NCBI RefSeq assembly: GCF_032362555.1
Contig: NC_083522.1
Coordinates: 9,450,501-9,514,500 of the forward strand
Source: Amyelois transitella
Taxonomy: Eukaryota > Arthropoda > Insecta > Lepidoptera > Pyralidae
Length of the DNA: 64,000 bases
Direction of reading: 5' to 3'
Numbering within the stretch: the stretch's first letter is position 1; every line of letters starts with the position of its first letter. This document shows, in pieces, positions 29,792 through 40,300 of this stretch. The notes beneath the pieces were generated by a model, which saw only the letters and a program-made list of their open reading frames with translations, ran no database searches and was not told the DNA's origin. Position numbers and translations under genes: made by a program.

Positions 29792-32700
29792 ATGGCGGAC
29801 GCCGAAGCCACGCTCACGACACTCCTCCGAGAAATAGCCGACGAACAACAATACAAAAACTACGACCTGCAACTGAAAGCGTTCAACACTGGAGGCGCAA
29901 ACTACACTTCAGTGCTTTTCTACATCACAGTATCTGCACCAGGGAAAGAGGATTTGAAACTGTTCGCTAAAGTCGCGAGCGTCGGTGAGAAGTTCCGATC
30001 TATGGGCTACGTGGACCGAATGTATGTCTCCGAGCAAGAATTTTATAATGCCGTCATGAAAGTTTGGAACGGACTGCAAGAGAAATATGACATAGCAGAC
30101 ATAGATAGATACGTGTTTCCGAAATTCTACGGGGGCAACCCTGAATTCGGGAAGGAGACAGTGGTTTTGGAGAACCTGATAGCTCAGGGGTATAATACGT
30201 ATAACAGATTCAAGGGTGTGGATTGGGAGTATGCAGCGAAAGCTATTGAGATCCTCGCGAAGTTCCACGCGTTATCGTTCATCCATCAGAAAGCGAATCC
30301 TGATGAATACGAGAAGATCGCGGAGAAACTGAAGTTTGAGTCGCCTCCTGACGATGAGGCTATTTCGGAATTATGGGCGAAGATGATCGAACAACCGATA
30401 CAAGTTTTAGACGAAGAGGGACAGAAGAAAGTGCGCAATTTCTTCAATGGTGTCAACCTGAGGGATTTGTACCTGAAATATAACACGCCAAGAAAACATA
30501 AGATCTTGATCCATGGCGACTATAGGCCGAGCAATCTGTTGCATAAAGAGCATGTAAGTATACATATAATTATTTATTTGTTACGTTTTATACATATAAT
30601 TAATTAATTTATGATTTCAATAACATACATATTGTGATATTTATAGCAATGCGAAGGTAGATCAAACTAAACACTATTAAATGCCTACTCAAAACATACG
30701 TTCTGCTAAAAATACAGTTAAAAGTAACATTGTAAATATAAAAGCGCCACTTACAAAAGACGGTTTCTCGAATATCCTACGTGAACTATATATTTTTTAC
30801 CCTATGTTCTTCTTCGGCATCTATATGATATACATATACCTACGCAAAATTTCAAGAACTAACGCGTGAAGAAACAACAAACAAGTAAACTTACTTTCAC
30901 ATTTGTAATTAATACAACCACTACTAGACTACGCCGTTCCCACGAAAGTTTTAAAATATTCTCTGCGCCCATAGACTACGCAAGGACCACGTATGATTAG
31001 ACCAGAAAATACGAGTAACAATTGTAATGAATTGTATTTATTTAGTTTGGTGGTGCGGTGTGGTTCCCGGCATTAATGGAAAAAAGACTAGGACTACTCC
31101 ATTTCTTTCATAGTTGTCGACTAAGGGATCTACTTATCAACTTGAGATTCTTCTTTTAGGCGATAAGCTTGCAACCGATCACTATTTGAATCTAAATTCA
31201 AGCCAAACAGCTGAACGTGGCCTTTAAGTCTTTTCAAGACTGTTGGCTCTGTCTACCCCACATGGCATAGAGACGTGATTCTGAAAACTCGCATTTATAT
31301 CTATGTTCCCATGGAAACTTCTGGATTATCTCTTAAAGAGTCCCAAGGTAGCAATTGCGAGTATAATGTTTACATAGTCAGACAGTTACTCGTGTTTTGT
31401 TTTTTATTGATTCGCTGATCCAATCATCGGAAAATCACCCTAAAGACCTTGGCTATTGGTCACTTCACGGCTCATTTAAGCCATACTATTGGCACGGACG
31501 TAACTGCCTTTGTATAATTTGACCGGCATTGTTAAAGAGGGTCATGGTTTTAGCGCACAGTTTCCACCGATTTTGGGTGGAATTCTTGCTGGTTCGACTA
31601 GTCACTTGATGACCTTCGTTGCTTTAAAAATAATACTGTCAACGTGGTATTGCCGTCATTATTGACAATTGTTAATCGGAGGTCAGATAGGTTTTAGGGC
31701 GATGAGTATGTTACCGGGTTTGACGCCAGGTGACGTGTGGTTCCCGGCACCAATGAACAAAGAATACGACCACTGCATGTCTTTCTCATGGATGTCGTAA
31801 GAGGCGACTAAGGGATAGGCTTATCAAGTTCACCTGTCACTATTTGAGTCTCAATTCTATCATCAAGCCAAACAGCTGAACGTGGAATATCAGTCCTTTC
31901 AAGACTGTTGGCTCTGTCTACCCCTCAAGGGATGTGGAAGTGATTATATGTATGTATGTATTGACCACTGCATGTCTTTCCCATGGATGTCGTAAAAGGC
32001 GACTAAGGTATAACCTTATCAAGTTCACCTGAATCTCAATTCTATCATCAAGCCAAACAGCTGAACGTGGCATATCAGTCTTCTCCAGACAGTTGGCTCT
32101 GTCTACCCCTCAGGGGATGTGGAAGTACTTATATGTATGTACAAACGGCGGACGGTCGTCGGCCTTCGACCTCGTAGTTTCACGTGATATGTAGTTCAAG
32201 GTTGACACTGTCTGACACAATGCAGTAAGTGGTAATCTATCACTGTTCTGGTTGACTGGAAGAAATCCCGATTGGGATAAGTCCTATGATAAATGACCTC
32301 ATTTCCGACCGCTTTTTGATGCGATAAGTCAAATTACATACACACATTATGGTCACGTCTATATCCCTTGCGGGGTAGACAGAGCCAACAGTCCTGAAAA
32401 AACTGAACGGCCACGTTCAGCTATTTGGCTTAATGATAGAATTGATATTCAAATAGTGACAGGTTGCTAGCTCATCGCCTAAAAATAGAATCCTTAGTTT
32501 GTAAGCCTATTCTTAGTCGCCTTTAACGACATTCGTGGGAAAGAGATGAGAGAGTGGTCCTATTCTTTTTTTCATTGGTGCCGGGAACCACACGGCACTA
32601 ACTAATAAGTCAAATTATTGCAAAATAATGTTGGTTCATACAACACAGTGCGATAACCGTGTTTAGTATTTTCGTGTTTTGGTTACTTTTATCATTATCT

Positions 32701-35700
32701 ATCATTATCATTATCGAATTAAAGATAAGTTTAACAGACGTGCTGTGGGGTTAAATGAAGTCTGTTTGTTATCTACTCGTATACTAGTATTATAAAGCTG
32801 ATGAGTGAGTTTGTTTGTTTGTTTGAACACGCTAATCTCAGGCACTACTGGTTCGAATTGAAAAAACCTTTGGTAAAACCTTGTCTTTGGTAAAACTAGT
32901 GTCGGGTGTGCTGGTGGGGCTTAGGGAGTGAAACGAATAACTTCCTGATAGATTTATTGCCAATGGAATAATTTATAATACATATATGTGCGTAACCGAT
33001 AAAGTTCACGAGACGACTGGGGACGGAGGGGATTCGATCGCCAGTCGCTCTACATAAAAATGCAATTCAGCAAGTTTGCATGTCGCTACATCATTCCCCC
33101 CTTTTTAAAAAAAAATGGTTGTATACAAAATTTTGAATAATATTGTAAAAAACATTAACACGATTTGCAAAATCAAGCAAATATATAAAAGTTTGTTAAA
33201 ATTATAATATATACTTTAGTTTCATACACAAAATGCACTATGATCATGACACACTTTATACTACTTAAATACTTAAGTTCATAAACAGTGCATCTTACAG
33301 ACAGTTTTAAAATCAAAGTAATGAAATTTGATATATCAATCTACACATGAACAATTACAAACACATCGTTCCTATGGAGTTACATTCCATAGTACCTACT
33401 GACTCTGCAAAGTTAAGTACAAAATAAAATTGCTATAGAAAAGAACCATGAAGTACAAAATAAAGTTGTTACAAAAAAGAAACTGTATGTACTTACACAA
33501 AAATACAATACACTGTTACACAAAAATAATATTTTTACAGTTATCGAATTAGCATTAACATGTATGGTTTTTTATATATTTATTACCGAACTACACGTAT
33601 TAGATAAAACGAAATTACAAATATGTTTTTGTAACTAACCTAGAAAATGAACAAAACGAACGGGTTTTTTAACGATGCGACCTCTACGCGTTATACGATG
33701 CGTATCTGTATTTGTACCTTCTGTGCTGTGTTCTATTTGCACAGGGCTTGACAAGTTTCTCTGTGGCATGATACTCTTAGATACGTCTAACCTTTCGTCT
33801 GTACCTTCTTCACGATCCAGTGGTACAGGGCATAAATTGCTTCTCCGCGTAACGGTTAAATCATCGTCTTGGAGTACATACGCGGGTTTGAGCCTATCTA
33901 TAGATATACGTGTTAATTTGTCTTTGACTCTCACTACAAATACCTTACTTCCTCGTTGTATGACTTTATATGGACCGTCATAAGTCGGTTGTAAAGGTTT
34001 TCGAACTGCATCATTACGAATGAAAACATATTCGCTTGTCTTAAGATCAGGATGAACGAAAATTGTCCGTGAGCCATGTTGAGAAAACGACACAGGTTTG
34101 TATTTACATATAGTATCTCTAATCCTTTCAACTAATGTTTCGGGATTGCATACCTGAGTTTTCGTAGTGTCGAAAAAATCTCCGGGTAACCTTAACGCTT
34201 GACCGTACACCATTTCCGCAGCGCTTACTCCACTGTCACTACGGAGTGCTGCACGAAGACCTAACATTACAGTTGGTAACTCTTCTACCCAAGAAGTGTT
34301 ATCTAAACGAGCTGAAAGAGCAGCTTTAAAAAATCTATGGAAACGTTCCAGAATACCGTTACATTGTGCGTGATATGGTGTAGTTCTTGTTTTATTCACA
34401 CCCATATAACGCATAAGGCGGTTAAACAAATCGCTTTCGAATTGACGACCTTGGTCGCTAGTTATCGTATGTGGACATCCAAAACGTGCTATCCAACCCT
34501 GGTAAACTACACGTGCTACCGTATCAGCTGTTATATCTTTAGTTGGAAAACATTCAGGCCATCTTGTACACCTATCTATGAGAGTTACTAAATATCTATA
34601 ACCATCCACTGTTGTTGGAAGAGGACCAACAATATCTACATGAATATGTTCAAACCTATCGCATTCAGGAAACTGTTGTAGCTGAGACAAAGTATGTCTG
34701 TTGACTTTACATCTTTGACACTGAATACATGTTTTTGCCCACAAACCTACATCTCGGTTCATGGTTGGCCAGAAAAATTTTGAACTAACTAATTTACGTG
34801 TGTTTCTTATTCCCGGATGGCTAAGGTTATGTACGCTATTAAAAACTATCCTACGAAATTTGTTTGGTACATATGGACGAACATTGCCTGTTGATAATTC
34901 ACAATATAAATTATAGTTACAGTTAGGTAAGCAAATGTGTTTCAGCTGAATGTTATCCGATCCGTTGTTTGTTATAAACTCATCGTGGGACTGAGCTTTT
35001 GCCAACGCTGCGAAATCTACAGTCGTGGGACACGTTATTGATTCTACGCGGCTTAGTGCGTCGGCTACTACGTTGTTTGGACCTTCAATATGACGAATGT
35101 CGGTAGAAAATTCACTAATATAAATAAGTTGTCTTGTTCGCCTAGGTGTCTCCTTATCGGTACCTATTTTAGAAAATGCGTAAACTAACGGCTTATGATC
35201 TGTGTATATGATGAGAGACCTTCCTTCGTGCAGGTTCCTAAAATGTTTTATAGCCATATATATAGCGAGTAACTCGCGATCATAAGTAGAATACTTACGT
35301 TGAACCGATGATAAAGCCTTGGAATAATAACCTAGCGGCTTCCAGGTACCGCCCACGTGTTGCTGCAATACTGCACCAACACATGTGTCTGAGGCGTCCG
35401 TCATAAGTGCTAAAGGTGCGTCTGCTACTGGATGGAACAAAGTACAGGCGTTTTGTAAACTCACCTTACATTGTTCAAAAGCTCTTATAGCTACGTCCGA
35501 CCATTGTATGACAGTTTTGTCATTTTTTTTAGCACCGTGTAAAAACTTATTAAGTTCGGATTGATAAGATGCGGCGTTTGGAAGATGAGCTCGATAAAAA
35601 TTGAGCATACCCAAAAAACGACGTAATTGCGCAATTGTTTCCGGTTTTGGGTAATCTTTAATTGCCTGAACCTTGTCTTCCAAAGGTCGTATCCCCTCAG

Positions 35701-38700
35701 TACATACTTGATAGCCTAGGAATTCTAATTTTTCTTTGCCGAAATTACACTTAGCCTGGTTGATACAGATACCATACTTTACAAATCTTTGAAATACTAT
35801 CTCTAGATGCTTTTTATGGGTGATTGCGTCACTACTAGCTATTAATGCGTCATCGATATAACAATATACAAAATCGAGACCGTGTAGTACAGTATTATTC
35901 ATAAAACGCTGGAATGACTGTGCTGCATTACGTAAACCAAAAATTAATCTAGGAAACTCATATAAGCCAAAAGGTGTAATAACTGCACTTTTCTCAACAT
36001 GCTCAGGCGCGATTTCAATAAAATGGTAGGCTCTTTTTATATCAAGACTAGAGAATATTTTCTTTCCTGCTAAAAGATATGTAAAGTCCTGCAAGCGAGG
36101 AATAGGGTACCTGTCGGGAATCGTTATAGCGTTAAGTCTACGATAATCGCCACAAGGTCGCAACTCACCGTTTTTCTTCGGCACGACGTGGAGTGGGCTG
36201 GCCCAAGGACTTTTTGAAGGCCGGCAAATCCCCAGCTCCTGCATAATACGGAACTCTTCTTTTACCTTATTGTATTTATCCGGTGGAAGGGGTCGCGCTC
36301 TTGCAAAAACAGGCGGGCCTGTTGTCTCTATGTGATGGTATACCGTGTGTTTAGCTGGTTCTTTAAACGATAATGGCTTCGTAATCTCTGAATATCGCTG
36401 TAATAAATCCGAAAACGGCTGTTGCATATCTATTGTACTTATCGGAAGTTCACTATTGTGACACACGAGCGACGCTATAACGCCTAAACTGGTAGTTTTG
36501 TCGACTAACTTACGTGCACTCAAGTCCACAAGAAGTTTAAAATGTTCTAAAAAATCTGCTCCAATAATCGGCTGACTCACATTCGCGACTACAAATGTCC
36601 AACGAAAACAACGCCTTAGGTTCAAATTTAACACTAAAGTTTGAGAGCCGTACGTTTTTATCTCTGTTCCGTTCGCTGCATACAGTTTGTAATCCGAGCA
36701 CTCACTATCACTAAAGGATTTTTTTTTGCGTGGAATCACCGAAACGTTAGCACCTGTATCCACTAAAAAACGTAGTCCACTATTTAAATCTGTTACGCAA
36801 AGGCGGTGGGATGGCAAAACGGTGCAGACTTCCGCCACTGGCTGCACTCTCGTTAGTTTTCCGGAGTTTTCCAAGCACATGGTTTCTCACATTTCTTGGC
36901 ACGATTCTTGAATCGGTAGTGGTAGAAACAGAGCCAATCGGGGCTATTGGGTGTACGCTGCCGGGAAGCGCTGCGCGTACGGTATGATGAACGTTTATTA
37001 CCTCTGTCGCGTTGGATTGACCTTGACCTCGTATCCATTTGGTTCAACCGAACATTTATTTTGGCTATCTCTGCCATAATTTTGTCGCACTGATCTGATG
37101 AGACCTGGGAAACCTCGGCGACGTTCTCAGGCCGAGTCGTCTCTTGGATTTTATCGGCAATGTCACACAAACTTTCTAAATCCACATTCTCCGTCACCGC
37201 AAGAACAGCTCTCGCCGCTGGTGGCAGATGACCTTGCCACAATATACGAAGGGTTTCGTCAGGAATCTTACCCCTTGCGAGATCGCGCATGCGGCGCAAT
37301 AGCTGGGAAGGCTTTTGTTCCCCAAGCTCCATTTCCCCGATCAATTTCTGTATTTTCCTGTTTTCTGACTCCTCGTAAATTTGTAGTAATCTGGCCTTCA
37401 GACTTTCGAATTTGTTAGTTTTTGGTGGATCGATAAGTAAATCGGATACTTGTTGAATGGCATCCTTAGTCAATTTTGATACGACGATATTAAATTTAGA
37501 ATCATCTCCCATTTTCTGTGGTGCTAATATCGCCTCTGTTCGAATAAACCAAACTCCGGAATTTTATTGGTTAGGCTAATTGCAGACAACCCATATCCTA
37601 ATTTCTCTTCCGTGTCCGCCATGGTCGAAGTACCGGCGACGGCGGGCGGTGGTACCGGAATTTTAACAGGCTGGTCAATTTGAGGTGGCACTTGTGGGTT
37701 CATTTTTCACAATAAATTTTGAGTCTGAAATTACTACTACACTTTTGTTCACTTTTTCGCGGGTCACCAGTGTCGGGTGTGCTGGTGGGGCTTAGGGAGT
37801 GAAACGAATAACTTCCTGATAGATTTATTGCCAATGGAATAATTTATAATACATATATGTGCGTAACCGATAAAGTTCACGAGACGACTGGGGACGGAGG
37901 GGATTCGATCGCCAGTCGCTCTACATAAAAATGCAATTCAGCAAGTTTGCATGTCGCTACACTAGTATTAAATTAATAAATATAAAATGTATACGGGACA
38001 AATTAAACAGATTGAGTTAGCCTCGAAGTAAGTTCTAGACTTGTGTTACGAGATACTAAACTTAACGATACTATATTTTATATTAAATACTTACTTATAT
38101 AGATAAACATCAAAGACCCAGGCCAATCAGAAAAAGTTCTTTTCTCACCATGCCCTGGCCGGGATTCGAACCCGGGACCTCCGATGTCACAGACAAGCTT
38201 ACTACCGCTGCGCCACAGAGGCCGTCAAAAGAAAGAGAGAGAGTTATGAATGTGGATGAAGCGAAGGAAGTATGCAGATATCGTTGCAAGTGGAAAGAGG
38301 TAGTCTCTGCCTACCACTCCGGGAAAGAAACGTGATTTTATGTATGTATGTATGAAAAATAAGTTAACGATAGATGAAAATTATTAGAATAGGACCACTC
38401 CATCTCGTTCCCATGGATTTCGTAAAAGGCGACTAAGGGATAGGCTTATAAACTTGGGATTCTTCTTTTAGGCGATGGGCTAGCAACCCGTCACTATTTG
38501 AATCTCAATTCTATCATTAAGCCAAACAGTTGAACGTGGCCTATCAGTCTTTTCAAGACTGTTGGCTCTGTCTACCCCGCAAGGGATATAGACGTGACCG
38601 TATGTATGTATGTATGTATGAAAATTATTTCAGAATGGTCACCTCTTCGTCATACCCGTGGACTATCAGACAGTCCACACTGGATGCCCGGTCATAGACC

Positions 38701-39803
38701 TCATCTACTTCATCTCCCTGGCCACGGACGTGGGCTTCCGAGCTTGGCACTGGGATCGGCTGCTCGCCCACTACTACGACCAGCTCAGCTTGGCACTGAC
38801 CAGGTTTAAGATGGACCCCACTGAGGTTTACCCCAAGGAAGAGTTCGATGAAGACTTGAAAGAGGTAATTGTTTGTGTTACTTCCGCGTGAATCAGTTAT
38901 TCTTTGTTGCATGGTAACCAAATATTTGTCAAATAAAATATGCTACATGCATACATATAATCACGTCTATATCCCTTGCGGGGAAGACAGAGCCAACAGT
39001 CTTGAAAATACTGAAAGGCCACGTGCAAATGTTTGACTTACTGATAAAATTGAGATTCATATAGTGACAGGTTGCTAGCCCATCGCCTAAAAGAAGAATC
39101 CCAAGTTCGTAAGCCTATCCCTTAGTCGCCTTTTACGACATCCATAGGAAAGAGATAGAGTGGTCCTAATCTTTTTTGTACTGGTGCCGGGAACCACACG
39201 GCACCAGTACAAAAAAGCATATTATAAATATAATTATATTTTTCTGATTGGCCTGGGTCTTGGATGTTTATCTACTTATATAAGTATTTATTATAAAATA
39301 CATTATCGTTGTGTTAGTAACTCGTAGTAACACAAGTCTCGAACTTACTTCGAGGTTAACTCAATCTGTGTAATTTGTCCCGTATATATTTATATATATA
39401 GCGACCCGCCTAGGCTTCGCACGGGTGCAAATTATAAATGTTATTATTATACATAAAAACCTTCCTCTTGAATCACTCTACCTGTTACAAAAAACCGCAT
39501 CAAAATCCGTTGCGTAATTTTAAAGATTTAAGCATACATACAAACAGACTAAAATAGCGACTTTGTTTTATACTATGTAGTGATATATATATATTTATAT
39601 TTATAATTTTAATTTTACAGATGTTCCCCTACGCCCTCCTGGTCGGCGTGATGGTGCTTCCCGTGGTGACAGTGGAGTCCGAGAACGCCCCTCAGATGTC
39701 GGATGACACGGACATAGACGCGTTCGTCTTGAAGCCGAACGAAATATTCGCAGACAGGTTCGCGGGTCTCGTCAGGGACCTGATTAAACGGGACATTATT
39801 TGA
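29792..39803 (+). CDS. K3: CHK/EcKinase-like small-molecule kinase, 391 aa
   Basis: Three exons: 29792-30553, 38634-38864 and 39621-39803 (TGA stop; 392 codons). The start MADAEATLTTLLREIA was chosen over an in-frame ATG at 29747 because it aligns with the starts of K1 and K2. Motifs: GGANYTSVLF, Lys in FAKV, catalytic loop HGDYRPSN (Asp ~243) and VDYQ (Asp ~264). Exon 2 is 231 nt, as in the paralogues. Coding sequence is more GC-rich and more diverged than K1 and K2. Intron 1 is about 8.1 kb because it contains several R1 copies, a 5.06-kb Gypsy element in antisense orientation, a T1 SINE and a LINE fragment. An R1 copy ends only 4 nt before exon 2. AATAAA follows the stop. Confidence 0.92.
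31050..31280 (+). mobile_element. R1 retroposon in K3 intron 1
   Basis: Near full length, diverged. Confidence 0.8.
31728..31960 (+). mobile_element. R1 retroposon, first of a tandem pair
   Basis: Near full length; shares the private GACCACTGCATGTCTTTC spelling with the next copy. Confidence 0.83.
31962..32145 (+). mobile_element. R1 retroposon, second of a tandem pair
   Basis: 5'-truncated; shared private variants with 31728-31960 suggest tandem duplication rather than a new insertion. Confidence 0.82.
32337..32604 (-). mobile_element. R1 retroposon with 13-bp target duplication
   Basis: Full-length, flanked by perfect ATAAGTCAAATTA (32324-32336 and 32605-32617). Confidence 0.9.
32771..32870 (+). 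mobile_element. H2 5' fragment
   Basis: TACTAGTATTATAAAGCTGA start and about 100 bp, close to the Gypsy insertion site. Confidence 0.6.
32900..33090 (-). repeat. Gypsy 3' LTR
   Basis: 191 bp; base-for-base identical to the LTR at 37771-37961 in my reading. Confidence 0.95.
33094..33106 (-). other. Gypsy polypurine tract
   Basis: AAAAAGGGGGGAA on the minus strand, a few bases before the 3' LTR: the plus-strand primer site for reverse transcription. Confidence 0.8.
33107..33634 (-). other. Gypsy 3' untranslated region
   Basis: About 530 bp of AT-rich DNA between the pol stop and the purine tract; no envelope-like or other frame seen. Confidence 0.7.
33635..36880 (-). CDS. Gypsy pol polyprotein (PR-RT-RH-IN), 1081 aa
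   Basis: An unbroken frame. An aspartic protease motif DTGANVSVIP lies at about residues 41-50. The reverse transcriptase has FSSLDIKRAYH and YIDD at about 341-344. RNase H begins TDASDTCVGAV near 494 and has TDHKPLVYA. The integrase has an HHCC zinc region (HNLSHPGI ... CIQCQRC) and the catalytic D,D,E residues in HVDIVGPLP, TSDQGRQFES and GILERFHRF. The frame is -1 relative to gag and overlaps its end (36853-36880), as expected for expression by -1 frameshifting, though I see no textbook slippery heptamer. All key residues look intact, so this copy's pol could be functional. Confidence 0.95.
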   Translation of the reverse strand: MCLENSGKLTRVQPVAEVCTVLPSHRLCVTDLNSGLRFLVDTGANVSVIPRKKKSFSDSECSDYKLYAANGTEIKTYGSQTLVLNLNLRRCFRWTFVVANVSQPIIGADFLEHFKLLVDLSARKLVDKTTSLGVIASLVCHNSELPISTIDMQQPFSDLLQRYSEITKPLSFKEPAKHTVYHHIETTGPPVFARARPLPPDKYNKVKEEFRIMQELGICRPSKSPWASPLHVVPKKNGELRPCGDYRRLNAITIPDRYPIPRLQDFTYLLAGKKIFSSLDIKRAYHFIEIAPEHVEKSAVITPFGLYEFPRLIFGLRNAAQSFQRFMNNTVLHGLDFVYCYIDDALIASSDAITHKKHLEIVFQRFVKYGICINQAKCNFGKEKLEFLGYQVCTEGIRPLEDKVQAIKDYPKPETIAQLRRFLGMLNFYRAHLPNAASYQSELNKFLHGAKKNDKTVIQWSDVAIRAFEQCKVSLQNACTLFHPVADAPLALMTDASDTCVGAVLQQHVGGTWKPLGYYSKALSSVQRKYSTYDRELLAIYMAIKHFRNLHEGRSLIIYTDHKPLVYAFSKIGTDKETPRRTRQLIYISEFSTDIRHIEGPNNVVADALSRVESITCPTTVDFAALAKAQSHDEFITNNGSDNIQLKHICLPNCNYNLYCELSTGNVRPYVPNKFRRIVFNSVHNLSHPGIRNTRKLVSSKFFWPTMNRDVGLWAKTCIQCQRCKVNRHTLSQLQQFPECDRFEHIHVDIVGPLPTTVDGYRYLVTLIDRCTRWPECFPTKDITADTVARVVYQGWIARFGCPHTITSDQGRQFESDLFNRLMRYMGVNKTRTTPYHAQCNGILERFHRFFKAALSARLDNTSWVEELPTVMLGLRAALRSDSGVSAAEMVYGQALRLPGDFFDTTKTQVCNPETLVERIRDTICKYKPVSFSQHGSRTIFVHPDLKTSEYVFIRNDAVRKPLQPTYDGPYKVIQRGSKVFVVRVKDKLTRISIDRLKPAYVLQDDDLTVTRRSNLCPVPLDREEGTDERLDVSKSIMPQRNLSSPVQIEHSTEGTNTDTHRITRRGRIVKKPVRFVHFLG
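36853..37703 (-). pseudogene. Gypsy gag, broken by a one-base frameshift
   Basis: A gag frame starts at ATG 37703 (MNPQVPPQIDQPVKIP) and runs out of frame near 37550. The rest of gag continues in another frame down to 36853. Loss of one base in a T run (plus strand about 37551-37553) would explain the break. The C-terminal part has a zinc-knuckle-like CFYH...KKCEKPC cluster typical of insect Gypsy gag. Because pol is intact and the LTRs are identical, the break is recent or a sequencing error in a homopolymer. Confidence 0.8.
37752..37769 (-). other. Gypsy primer-binding site
   Basis: TGGTGACCCGCG on the minus strand, one base inside the 5' LTR. It begins TGG, as required to pair with a tRNA 3' CCA end. 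The tRNA was not identified. Confidence 0.7.
37771..37961 (-). repeat. Gypsy 5' LTR
   Basis: 191 bp, identical to the other LTR; the element's transcription would start here on the minus strand. Confidence 0.95.
37975..38228 (-). mobile_element. T1 SINE, full length
   Basis: Reversed T1 with both boxes, directly beside the Gypsy insertion in K3 intron 1. Confidence 0.83.
38236..38352 (+). mobile_element. RTE-like LINE 3' fragment in K3 intron 1
   Basis: LINE 3' end abutting the T1 SINE at 37975-38228; some bases of the consensus are changed. No duplication recognised. Confidence 0.75.
38386..38617 (+). mobile_element. R1 inserted 4 bp upstream of a splice acceptor region
   Basis: 5'-truncated, flanked by perfect ATGAAAATTATT (38374-38385 and 38618-38629); K3 exon 2 starts at 38634. 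Confidence 0.92.
38955..39208 (-). mobile_element. R1 retroposon in K3 intron 2
   Basis: Full-length, reversed. Confidence 0.85.
39236..39395 (+). mobile_element. T1 SINE, 5'-truncated
   Basis: In K3 intron 2; starts at the TTTTTCTGATTGGCC block. Confidence 0.75.
39402..39592 (+). repeat. Repeat H3
   Basis: Second copy of the 9481 repeat, in K3 intron 2; ends about 28 bp before the acceptor of exon 3. Confidence 0.7.
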
Positions 39804-39817
39804 AAATGGGTGACGAC

Positions 39818-39823
39818 AATAAA
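39818..39823 (+). terminator. Polyadenylation signal of K3
   Basis: AATAAA about 15 nt after the K3 stop codon. Confidence 0.6.
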
Positions 39824-39887
39824 CAAAATAAACAAACGTTGTATAAAAAAAATAATAAGAAATAATAATAAAAATGTACAAAATAAG

Positions 39888-40300
39888 AAAAAATAGGTAG
39901 GTAATTAGATTTAACACATTAAAAATGTAATAAATAATACTTAAGTGAAAATGAAAAAATAATGTAGAACATTATTTTTATAATAATAAGTAACTGGACT
40001 AAATATCGATTGATATTAATTGTGCCGTGTGGTTCCCGGCACCAATACATAAAAGAATAGGACCACTCTTTCTCTTTCTCATGGATGTCGTAAAGGGCGA
40101 CTGAGGGATAGGCGTACAAACTTGGGATTCTTTTTTAGGCGATGGGCTATGAACCTGTCACTATTTGAATCTCAATTCTATCATTATGCCAAATAGCTGA
40201 ACGTAACGTAACGCTAAAAATAGGTAGGTAATTAGATTTAACACCTTAAAAATTGAATAAATAATACTTAACTGAAAATACCGATAGATATTATTAGCAT
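39888..40300 (+). repeat. Direct repeats bracketing an R1 copy
   Basis: 39888-40021 and 40216-40300 share their start (AAAAATAGGTAGGTAATTAG) and end; the second lacks about 50 internal bases. A 3'-cut R1 lies between. Confidence 0.78.
40022..40215 (+). mobile_element. R1, 3' end missing
   Basis: Intact head but stops at GCTGAACGT with no tail; bracketed by long direct repeats. Confidence 0.82.

Larger units (their letters stand above)
32900..37961 (-). mobile_element. Gypsy-type LTR retrotransposon, 5062 bp
   Basis: Bounded by two identical 191-bp LTRs (TGTCGG...GCTACA) and a 4-bp target duplication CTAG (32896-32899 and 37962-37965). On the minus strand the order is LTR, primer-binding site, gag, pol (protease, RT, RNase H, integrase), purine tract, LTR: Ty3/Gypsy order with no envelope-like frame. 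It sits in intron 1 of K3, antisense to the gene. Confidence 0.96.
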
